Assembly: GCA_004297725.1 (NCBI GenBank)
Contig: SCUS01000162.1
Location: 1 to 64,000 of the forward strand
Direction of reading: 5' to 3'
Length of the DNA stretch: 64,000 nucleotides
DNA from: Myxococcaceae bacterium
GTDB taxonomy: Bacteria > Myxococcota_A > Polyangia > Polyangiales > Ga0077539
In this document: positions 18,340 through 24,764 of the stretch, piece after piece
Numbering within the stretch: position 1 is the stretch's first letter
Layout: each line of letters opens with the position of its first letter
The notes under the pieces: model-generated
What the model saw: the letters and a program-made list of their open reading frames with translations, nothing else
What the model was told of the DNA's origin: nothing
Database searches by the model: none
Made by a program: the position numbers and the translations under genes

Positions 18340-19629
18340 TCAGTGCTCGGGCAGGCTCTCCGGGAAGTCCTGCGCGCCGTAGTAGTCGTCCCAGCGGCGG
18401 ATCTCATCGAGCAGCGAGCGACCGACCGGGGTGGGCCGTCCGTTCGACAGCACCACGTCGGCGCCGGCGTGGTTGATGCCGCGGATCTTCGCGAAGCGGC
18501 GCTGGAAGTCGGGCGACTGCGCGCGGGGATGGCCCACGGCGGTCATGCGTTCGTAGAGCCGGGCCACGGGCTGGAACGCGTGCACCGCGAGCAGCACGCC
18601 GTGGAGCGGCCGAGGGTCTGGTCGGACGGGCGAGGTGTAGAGCGGCCAGAAGGCGTTCTCGAGCACGGGGTCGAGCTCGATCAGGGCGTTGAGCTTGTTG
18701 TGCGAGAACTCATGGATGACCGCCTCGGTCATGGTCATGAGGTTGGGGTGGAGCGTGAGGTAGATGGTGCCGATGTCCTCCTGGTAGGAGGCCGAGAGGT
18801 GCTTGTGGTCGTCGTAGCCGACGGGGACCATCTGGTGCACGAAGAGGTCGATCTCGGCGCGCAGCGTGGGCAGGTGCGTCGCGATGAGGTCGAGGGCGTC
18901 GCGCAGCGTCGCGCACCACTCGTCGGCGGAGCGACCGCCGAGGTCGATGGCGTTGCCCTCCTTGTCGGGGTGCGCCTCGAACATCTGCAGCGGGTTGTTG
19001 TCGACCAGCGCGAGGCGGAGCGCGGGGGTGATCTCCCGGTAGGGTCGCTCCACGAAGTCGGGCCTCCGCTCTTCGGTCGCCCATGCGTCGATCTCGTGGG
19101 TCTCCTCGCCGCGGGGCGTGATGAGCGTGACCCGGCCCGAGTGGAAGCGCGCGGCGGTCGCGTCGGCGGGGAAGCGCAGCGCCAGGTTGGCGGGGATCGA
19201 CAGTACCTGATCGGGTAAAGATCCGAGCTCGACGGGCTCGGGCAGCGCGCCGAGGCAGGCGAGCTCGAAGGCGAGCTGGGCCCGCAGCGCGCGGGTGAGG
19301 GCGAGCGCCTGGTCGGGCGTCTGCGGCTTGCGGAGGCAGCGCAGCAGGGTGCCGATGGTCGGTCGGCGCACCAGGCTGGCGGCGAGCCCGGGGGAGGTGA
19401 AGAGCGCGTCGATGGTGCGGGCGAAGGCCGCGTGCTCGGCCCGCGAGTCACCGGGGAGCGGCGGCCTCGCGGGGAGGCGTCGCAGCTCGGCGAGGGCGCG
19501 TCGCATGGCGGCGGAGAGGACGTCGCGCGCGGAGGTGGAGCCCTCCTCGGGGATGGTGAGGTCACGCGGGACCCTGAAGCCGGGCACCGCAGCGGATTCG
19601 TTCTTCGTGCTCACGGTGCTTCGGAGCAT
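18340..19629 (-). CDS. alphaKG-HExxH-type peptide beta-hydroxylase-like protein
   Basis: A 429-aa protein with HEFSH (His306-His310) in the context VIHEFSHNKLNAL, and downstream RPLHGVLLAVHAFQ, which fits the third metal ligand region of the HExxH family TIGR04267. Members of that family hydroxylate residues of ribosomal peptides using 2-oxoglutarate and iron; they were first mistaken for metalloproteases. It is the first gene of a minus-strand operon with two rSAM genes. ATG at 19629 is preferred; an in-frame TTG at 19650 would add seven residues. The start lies only 22 bp from the divergent methyltransferase start, so their promoters must overlap. Metalloprotease activity is the alternative, but the extended motif favours the hydroxylase. 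Confidence 0.8.
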   Translation of the reverse strand: MLRSTVSTKNESAAVPGFRVPRDLTIPEEGSTSARDVLSAAMRRALAELRRLPARPPLPGDSRAEHAAFARTIDALFTSPGLAASLVRRPTIGTLLRCLRKPQTPDQALALTRALRAQLAFELACLGALPEPVELGSLPDQVLSIPANLALRFPADATAARFHSGRVTLITPRGEETHEIDAWATEERRPDFVERPYREITPALRLALVDNNPLQMFEAHPDKEGNAIDLGGRSADEWCATLRDALDLIATHLPTLRAEIDLFVHQMVPVGYDDHKHLSASYQEDIGTIYLTLHPNLMTMTEAVIHEFSHNKLNALIELDPVLENAFWPLYTSPVRPDPRPLHGVLLAVHAFQPVARLYERMTAVGHPRAQSPDFQRRFAKIRGINHAGADVVLSNGRPTPVGRSLLDEIRRWDDYYGAQDFPESLPEH

Positions 19630-19651
19630 ACACTCCCGCGCGGCTGGCAAA

Positions 19652-20572
19652 ATGAGCGCGCGCCCGCGATCGAACTCGTTCCATTACACGCTGCGCGGCG
19701 TGGTGGGCCCGCTCGCCTCGGAGGACCCGGCGGGCTGCCCGGTGCTGCGCGCGGGCCCGTCGCGGTGGCCCCGCGGTCGCGCGATCTTCCTTCGCCGGGA
19801 CGGTCGCGTGGCGGCCTTCGCGACGGCCTCCTCGGACTTCACCGACGAGCAGCTCGCGGTGGTGCAACACCGCGAGGGGCAGGTCTACCTCGACGTGTCG
19901 GACAAGCCCGCGCCGGACGACTTCCGGGTCGACCTGCGCAAGCTCGAACGGAGCGCGGTCTGCTTTGGTTGCGAGGCGTCTGCGCGGTGCGCGGGGTTGT
20001 TCGACCCGTCGGGCGAGGAGGTGTTCACGCGCGACGACGCGGCCGTCGAGGCGATGATCGCGGGCCTGCGCGGCGCGGTGCTCGACGTGGGCTGCGGCCA
20101 GGGGCCCTACGGGCCGGTGCTCGGCGGGCTGGCGGGCGCCGGGGCGATCACGTACGTGGGCATCGACCCCGACGCCGGGCACATCGCCGGGCTGCGCGAG
20201 CGCTGGCCCTGGGCGACGCTGCGGGTGGGCACGGCCGAGGCGCTCGACCCCGCCGAGCGCTTCGACCACGTGCTGGTGCTCCGAAGCTGGAACCACCTGG
20301 AAGACCCTGCGCGCGTGGTCGGCGCCGTCGCCCGGATGCTGCGACCGGGCGGGACGCTGCTCGTGGTGGACAACGTCGCCTTCGGGCTGGTTCGTTCGCG
20401 GAGGCAGGCGGAGCGGGCGGAGCGCGGGCCTTCAGGGTTCGAGCACTACCGCAACGACGGCGCAGACGAGGCCGTGGCGACGGTCGCGGAGACGGGGCTC
20501 ACGCTGCTCGATCGGTGGGACGTGACGCCCTCGACGAGCAACCAGTGGTGGGCGCGCTGGCGCCGGGGATGA
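19652..20572 (+). CDS. class I methyltransferase with N-terminal rSAM-type Cys motif
   Basis: A 306-aa protein. The C-terminal half is a SAM-dependent methyltransferase: VLDVGCGQG (motif I, about residue 144), IDPD (end of strand two), MLRPGGTLLVV (post-motif). The N-terminal half has CFGCEASARCAGLF near residue 107, the same C-x2-C-x5-C-x-G signature that ends the rSAM proteins of this window, but no CxxxCxxC core. It may be a relic of an rSAM gene fused to a methyltransferase, or a docking or cluster module. ATG at 19652 starts right after the divergent hydroxylase gene. The next gene, the hxsD-like gene, follows after 187 bp. Target unknown; the Hxs peptide or a neighbouring protein is plausible. 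Confidence 0.83.
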   Translation: MSARPRSNSFHYTLRGVVGPLASEDPAGCPVLRAGPSRWPRGRAIFLRRDGRVAAFATASSDFTDEQLAVVQHREGQVYLDVSDKPAPDDFRVDLRKLERSAVCFGCEASARCAGLFDPSGEEVFTRDDAAVEAMIAGLRGAVLDVGCGQGPYGPVLGGLAGAGAITYVGIDPDAGHIAGLRERWPWATLRVGTAEALDPAERFDHVLVLRSWNHLEDPARVVGAVARMLRPGGTLLVVDNVAFGLVRSRRQAERAERGPSGFEHYRNDGADEAVATVAETGLTLLDRWDVTPSTSNQWWARWRRG

Positions 20573-20759
20573 GTCCACTGCGCAAGCGTTGCGAGGCCTT
20601 CGGAAGTATTGCGGAGTGAGCGGCGGAAGAGGGCCATGGAAACGTCGCAGCGGCCCTTAGGGTTCCTTGCGAGCCGACGAACAGGCGGTGCAAACTAGGA
20701 ACCCTCTTTGCAGAGGCCCGTCGGGCCGCTGAGACCGCATCAAAGGCTTTCACAAGCAC
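20573..20759 (+). promoter_or_regulatory. structured leader upstream of the hxs operon
   Basis: The 187-bp gap holds nested inverted repeats: outer CAGCGGCCC (20648-20656) with GGGCCGCTG (20723-20731); inner AGGGTTCC (20659-20666) with GGAACCCT (20698-20705); and TTGC (20667-20670) with GCAA (20690-20693). The 3' outer arm can alternatively form GGCCC-GTC-GGGCC, so two exclusive folds exist. This layout fits an attenuator or regulatory RNA; the inner dyad could also be a repressor site. No ligand can be named. Confidence 0.5.
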
Positions 20760-21290
20760 ATGAGCACACAGATGTTGGACGGGTTTCCGAAGGACCTCGC
20801 GGTGGGCGACCTCGCCGAGGGGAGCGTGACCTTGACGGTGGACGCTGCGGTCTACCCCCTGGAGGCGGTCTACGGCGCCGCGTACATCTTCATCGACCGC
20901 TGCTTCGTGCTGCTCGACCGGCCGAAGGCCGGGTCCGTGTCGGTCACGCTGGCGGACAAGAAGGGCGCGGCGGACGCCGACGCGTTGCGGCGGATGGCGG
21001 GCGAGTTCGCCAACGAGCTGCTCACGCAGGCGTGGCGGCAGAAGATCGTCGAGGAGAACCGGGTGATCCTGGAGACGGTGACCACCCAGGCCCTGGCGGG
21101 CGCGGCGGCGCGTCCGGTGTCGTCGGAGCCCTCGCTCGACGACCTGGCGAGCTTCGACTTCACCGAGGAGTCCTTCGACGATCCGCTCGGCATCGCGATG
21201 TCGTGGGAGGAGAAGTACAAGAAGAAGACCCCGACCGAAGCGGCCAGCGAGGCGTCGTCCGAGGGTGGGGCGTCCGGAGCAAAGCCGTGA
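20760..21290 (+). CDS. hxsD: HxsD-like protein of the His-Xaa-Ser system
   Basis: A 176-aa protein whose first about 110 residues match what I know of HxsD (TIGR03976): VYPLEAVYGAAYIFIDRCFVLLD, then FANELLTQAWRQKIVEENRVI. HxsD is a small conserved partner of two rSAM maturases and a His-Xaa-Ser repeat protein; its biochemical role is not established, and a precursor-recognition or chaperone role is plausible. The remaining C-terminal part is acidic then Lys/Ser-rich and longer than usual. It opens the operon hxsD - 71-aa gene - hxsB - repeat protein - rSAM. Its TGA overlaps the next GTG. Confidence 0.8.
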   Translation: MSTQMLDGFPKDLAVGDLAEGSVTLTVDAAVYPLEAVYGAAYIFIDRCFVLLDRPKAGSVSVTLADKKGAADADALRRMAGEFANELLTQAWRQKIVEENRVILETVTTQALAGAAARPVSSEPSLDDLASFDFTEESFDDPLGIAMSWEEKYKKKTPTEAASEASSEGGASGAKP

Positions 21291-21502
21291 TCGAGCGGCG
21301 CTTCCATCGGGATCTCTATCCGACCGCGGCGGTCGACGGTGCGGTGAAGGTGTTCGAGCGCTTCGCTCGCTTCGAGGTGGCGGACGAGGGCGACTACCGG
21401 GTGGTGCGCGTCTCGGCGAAGCGGCCCGAGCGCGAGCGCAAGGTGGCGCTGGAGCTGGGCAACTACGCCCTGGGGCTCACGCGTCAGGGGGGGCTGTCAT
21501 GA
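21287..21502 (+). CDS. small 71-aa companion protein in the hxs operon
   Basis: GTG at 21287 overlaps the hxsD stop (GTGA), and the TGA at 21500-21502 overlaps the hxsB ATG (ATGA), so it is locked between two known partners. It starts RRFHRDLYPTAAVDGAVKVF and ends LELGNYALGLTRQGGLS. The pattern of a beta/alpha start, an Arg/Lys-rich middle and an NYAL end resembles a shortened version of the HxsD C-terminal region (FANELL), so it may be a paralogue of HxsD or a RiPP recognition-type module. No catalytic motif is seen. Not recognised as a named family. Confidence 0.75.
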   Translation: MIERRFHRDLYPTAAVDGAVKVFERFARFEVADEGDYRVVRVSAKRPERERKVALELGNYALGLTRQGGLS

Positions 21503-22986
21503 TGCTCGCGGGCATCGAGAAGCCGAGCGTGACGTTCCCGGCGTTCTTCCGGGTGCGGGAGGTCAGCGGGTCGTTCGTGGTGACCAACGCCCAGGGCGAC
21601 TGGGTCATCCTGACGGCGCCGGAGTTCAAGGCCTTCGGGGAGGGCACGGTCGACCCCAGCAGCACCCTGTGGGAGCGGCTGAAGGCGGCCAACCTGATCC
21701 GCGCGGAGTTCGACGTCCCGGCGGCGGTGGCGCGGCTCAAGAAGCGGATGAAGTTCCTGGATAACGGCCCCAACCTGCACATGCTGGTGGTGACCCTGCG
21801 GTGCAACGAGACCTGCGTGTACTGCCACGCCTCGCGCGCCGACATGGAGGCCGTGCAGACGGACATGAGCGCGGAGACCGCGGAGAGGTCCATCGACCTC
21901 GCGCTCGGGAGCCCGTCGCCCTTCATCACCATCGAGTTCCAGGGCGGCGAGCCGCTGGTGAACTTCACGGTGGTGAAGCACGCCATCGAGTACGGGCAGC
22001 GGCGCGCGAAGGAGGTCGGCAAGAGCATCGAGTTCACGATGGTCTCCAACCTCGCCCTGATGGACGAGGAGAAGCTCGCGTTCCTGCTCGATTACAAGGT
22101 CCAGATCTGCACGAGCATCGACGGCCCGGAGCACCTGCACGACAAGCAGCGCAAGCTCATCGGGTCGAGCGCCTTCAAGGCCGCCGTGCACTGGATCAAG
22201 CGCATCAACCAGGCCTACGTCGAGCGGGGTCTCGACCCGTCGCTCTACCACGTGGAGGCGCTGCTCACGACGACGCGCGACGCCCTCTCTCGCGGCCGCG
22301 AGATCGTCGACACGTACAACTCGCTCGGCTGCCGGGCCCTGCACCTGCGCCCCATCGACCCCTTCGGGTTCGTCGAGAAGACGGCCAGCCGGGTGGAGTA
22401 TCCGCGCGAGGAGTACCTGAAGTTCTACCGCGACACGACGGACTACATCATCGAGCTCAACAAGAAGGGTGAGCAGATCCTCGAGCGCTACGCGGCGATC
22501 TTCCTGACGAAGATCCTCAACGGGGAGGACCCGAACTTCCTCGACATCCGCAGCCCGAGCGGCGCGGGCATCAGCGCCATTGCGTACAACTACGACGGGC
22601 TGGTGTTCGCGGGCGACGAGGCCCGGATGCTCCACGAGACCGGGGACGACACGTTCCTGCTGGGTCGCGTGGGAGAGCTCACCTACGAGCAGATGATGGC
22701 GCACCCCACGGTGCGCGCGCTGGTGCTGGCCTCCAACGTCAACGGCCGGCCCGACTGCGTGAACTGCGCGTACAACCCCTACTGCGGGGCCGACGCGGTG
22801 CACACGTACAAGACCCAGGGGTCGCTCTCCGGACGGATGCGGGAGAGCACCGTGAGCGCGGTGCACAAGGGCGTCATGGACTACCTCTTCGAGAAGATCC
22901 GAGAGGGCGACCCCGGGACGATGGAGGTCTTCCGGCGGTGGACCATCAACCGCTCGCGAGATCACTTCGTGCAGGTACCGGGGTAG
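21499..22986 (+). CDS. hxsB: HxsB-like radical SAM/SPASM maturase
   Basis: A 495-aa protein. About 95 residues of N-terminal domain precede the core LRCNETCVYC (Cys102, 106, 109) and the FQGGEPL motif. SPASM-type cysteines near the C-terminus include CVNCAYNPYCGADAVHTYKTQG. Length, order and the YNPYCG motif fit HxsB (TIGR03978), one of two rSAM maturases of the His-Xaa-Ser system. It would use SAM and auxiliary Fe-S clusters to modify the repeat peptide. ATG at 21499 is chosen for the ATGA overlap with the 71-aa gene; the ATG at 21502 follows directly. The gene for the repeat protein starts 89 bp downstream. Confidence 0.85.
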   Translation: MMLAGIEKPSVTFPAFFRVREVSGSFVVTNAQGDWVILTAPEFKAFGEGTVDPSSTLWERLKAANLIRAEFDVPAAVARLKKRMKFLDNGPNLHMLVVTLRCNETCVYCHASRADMEAVQTDMSAETAERSIDLALGSPSPFITIEFQGGEPLVNFTVVKHAIEYGQRRAKEVGKSIEFTMVSNLALMDEEKLAFLLDYKVQICTSIDGPEHLHDKQRKLIGSSAFKAAVHWIKRINQAYVERGLDPSLYHVEALLTTTRDALSRGREIVDTYNSLGCRALHLRPIDPFGFVEKTASRVEYPREEYLKFYRDTTDYIIELNKKGEQILERYAAIFLTKILNGEDPNFLDIRSPSGAGISAIAYNYDGLVFAGDEARMLHETGDDTFLLGRVGELTYEQMMAHPTVRALVLASNVNGRPDCVNCAYNPYCGADAVHTYKTQGSLSGRMRESTVSAVHKGVMDYLFEKIREGDPGTMEVFRRWTINRSRDHFVQVPG

Positions 22987-23024
22987 AGTTTCGGTCGGAA
23001 ATCACCTACGATTGTTCGATTACC

Positions 23025-23045
23025 GTGTCCGGTCCGGTCGGACAC
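23025..23045 (+). promoter_or_regulatory. 7-bp dyad between hxsB and the repeat-protein gene
   Basis: GTGTCCG (23025-23031) and CGGACAC (23039-23045) form a perfect hairpin with a 7-base loop, 30 bp before the ATG of the repeat protein. It may be an operator, or an RNA hairpin that protects or separately regulates the highly repeated downstream message. There is no T-run, so it is not a standard terminator. Confidence 0.45.
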
Positions 23046-23075
23046 ACCAGTCACTAGCGAACCGCTGAGGCCATC

Positions 23076-23753
23076 ATGACAGGCGCTGACGACCATCTGG
23101 ACGACGCAGACGACAGCGGGAGTGACGACGAGCTTCCGTCGTTCAAGCGCGAGGCTGCGGGTACGCTCTCCACCCAGGAGCGCGAGCTCGCAGACCGTGC
23201 AGGCGAGGAGGCGGCCAATCGCCCGAAGCTCCCGACCGCAGAACCAGACGAAGACCAGCGAGGTGCACAGCACTGCTCGCACGGCTCGCACGGCAGCCAC
23301 GGTTCGCACGGCAGCCACGGCAGCCACGGCTCGCACGGCAGCCACGGCAGCCACGGCTCGCACGGTTCGCACGGCAGCCACGGCTCGCACGGTTCGCACG
23401 GCAGCCACGGCTCGCACGGTTCGCACGGCAGCCACGGCTCGCATGGATCGCACGGCAGCCACGGTTCGCACGGCAGCCACGGCTCGCACGGTTCGCACGG
23501 CAGCCATGGATCGCATGGATCGCACGGCTCGCATGGGTCGCACGGCAGCCACGGCTCGCATGGCTCGCATGGCTCGCACGGCAGCCACGGCTCGCATGGG
23601 TCGCACGGTTCGCACGGCTCGCACGGCAGCCACGGCTCGCACGGCTCGCACGGCAGCCACGGCTCGCACGGCTCGCACGGCAGCCACGGCTCGCACGGCA
23701 GCCACGGTTCGCACGGTTCGCACGGTTCGCACGGGTCTCACGGCAGCTGGTGA
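23076..23753 (+). CDS. hxsA: HxsA-like His-Gly-Ser repeat protein (putative precursor peptide)
   Basis: A 225-aa protein: an acidic 67-residue leader ([20 protein letters not shown] at the start, AQHC at the end), then 52 uninterrupted Ser-His-Gly triplets (23277-23744), then Ser-Trp and the stop. Read as His-Xaa-Ser the Xaa is always Gly. It lies between hxsB and another rSAM gene and downstream of hxsD, the setting of HxsA, the presumed substrate of the Hxs maturases. The leader has no Sec signal. The repeats may bind metal (52 His) and would be the modified core. Ser codons alternate between TCG and AGC and His between CAC and CAT, so selection acts on the protein as well as on the DNA repeat. 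Other frames through the repeat are also open but give implausible Ala/Arg/Val strings. Confidence 0.88.
   Translation: MTGADDHLDDADDSGSDDELPSFKREAAGTLSTQERELADRAGEEAANRPKLPTAEPDEDQRGAQHCSHGSHGSHGSHGSHGSHGSHGSHGSHGSHGSHGSHGSHGSHGSHGSHGSHGSHGSHGSHGSHGSHGSHGSHGSHGSHGSHGSHGSHGSHGSHGSHGSHGSHGSHGSHGSHGSHGSHGSHGSHGSHGSHGSHGSHGSHGSHGSHGSHGSHGSHGSHGSW
23277..23744 (+). repeat. 9-bp tandem repeat, 52 copies
   Basis: Variants of TCGCACGGC, AGCCACGGC, TCGCATGGC and similar are joined in phase with the Ser-His-Gly codons. Higher-order units of 18 and 27 bp can be seen (for example AGC-, TCG-, TCG-type triplets in order around 23380-23460 and 23630-23690), suggesting growth by slippage or unequal exchange. 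Copy number probably differs between strains. Confidence 0.9.
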
Positions 23754-24682
23754 TCGCGCGGCCCCAGGGCCTGAGCATGCGTCGCCTCCAGTGGGTCGAA
23801 CTCACACCAGATTATCGTTGTAACAACCGCTGCATCGGCTGCTTTGCCGTGCAGGACGACGGTCCTTCCATGACCGACGTGGAGATCGTCGAAGCGCTCC
23901 GGCGAGGGCGCGCTGACGGCGCGGACTGCCTCTGGCTGGGCGGAGGCGAGCCGACCATGCGGAGGGACATCTTCCGCATGGCGGCGATGGGCCGTCGGCT
24001 CGGGTACACGCGGGTGAAGCTTCAGACCAACGGGATGATGCTGGCCTATGCGGGGTACGCGCAGCGCTGCGCAGAGGCAGGCATCACCGAGGTGGCGTTC
24101 TCGATGAAGGGCGCCTCGTCGGCCACGCACGATCGCATCGCCCGCACCGAGGGCTGCTTCGACCTGATGGCCCGCGGGGTCGGCCACGCCCGTGAGGCGG
24201 GCCTGGCGCTGGAGGGGGACCTGCTCGTCACCGCGAGCAACGCCGTCGAGCTGCCCGCCATGGTCTCCCTGGGCCTGTCCTGGGGGCTTCGCAGCTTCCG
24301 GGTGTGGCTGCTCTCGGCGGTCGACGCGACCCGGGATGATCCCGCGGTGCGCGCGGAGGTGCCGCGGATGCGCGACGTCGTGCCGGCGCTGGTCGCCGCG
24401 ATGGAGGCCCACGCCGATGTCGGCGCTGGTCTCCTCGTGTCGCTGCACACGCCGGCGTGCGTGCTCCCGGAGTCCCTGCACGGGGCCCTCTTCGACGCGG
24501 CGGCGTTCGGGCTGCGCGTGGTCAACCCTGGCGGGCACGCCTTCGACCTGGCGGACTCGCCCATCGAAGGCGGGCACTTCCTGCCGGGCTGCGCGCAGTG
24601 TCGGCATCGGCCGAGCTGCAACGGGCTACGGCGCGACTACCTCGCAGTGCATGGCGAGGATGAGTTTCGACCGGTAGCCTGA
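23750..24682 (+). CDS. radical SAM enzyme in the HxsC position
   Basis: A 310-aa protein with YRCNNRCIGC (Cys24, 28, 31), WLGGGEPTMRRD and a C-terminal CAQCRHRPSCNG...HGEDEFRPVA tail. GTG at 23750 overlaps the stop of the repeat protein (GTGA), so both are co-translated, and it very likely acts on that peptide. By position it replaces HxsC, but the sequence is closer to the rSAM paralogues elsewhere in this window than to what I remember of HxsC, which is longer. I therefore give no symbol. Compact for an rSAM/SPASM protein: only one three-Cys tail. Confidence 0.83.
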   Translation: MIARPQGLSMRRLQWVELTPDYRCNNRCIGCFAVQDDGPSMTDVEIVEALRRGRADGADCLWLGGGEPTMRRDIFRMAAMGRRLGYTRVKLQTNGMMLAYAGYAQRCAEAGITEVAFSMKGASSATHDRIARTEGCFDLMARGVGHAREAGLALEGDLLVTASNAVELPAMVSLGLSWGLRSFRVWLLSAVDATRDDPAVRAEVPRMRDVVPALVAAMEAHADVGAGLLVSLHTPACVLPESLHGALFDAAAFGLRVVNPGGHAFDLADSPIEGGHFLPGCAQCRHRPSCNGLRRDYLAVHGEDEFRPVA

Positions 24683-24764
24683 GCGCGCAGCGGTCGCGCA
24701 TGGGCTTAGGATCATCGCTTGTGTTGCAATCCCTCTTCAGACGCCCGCAGGAGCTAAGGACGGC

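Noticed and set aside
18340-19629. Zinc metalloprotease
   Set aside because: HExxH alone would fit, but the extended RPLHG...VHAF part and RiPP context fit the alphaKG-HExxH hydroxylase family better.
22962-23823. Other long open frames through the 9-bp repeat on both strands
   Set aside because: Any 9-bp repeat without stops is open in several frames. Only the SHG frame has a leader, an overlap with the next gene and a family match.
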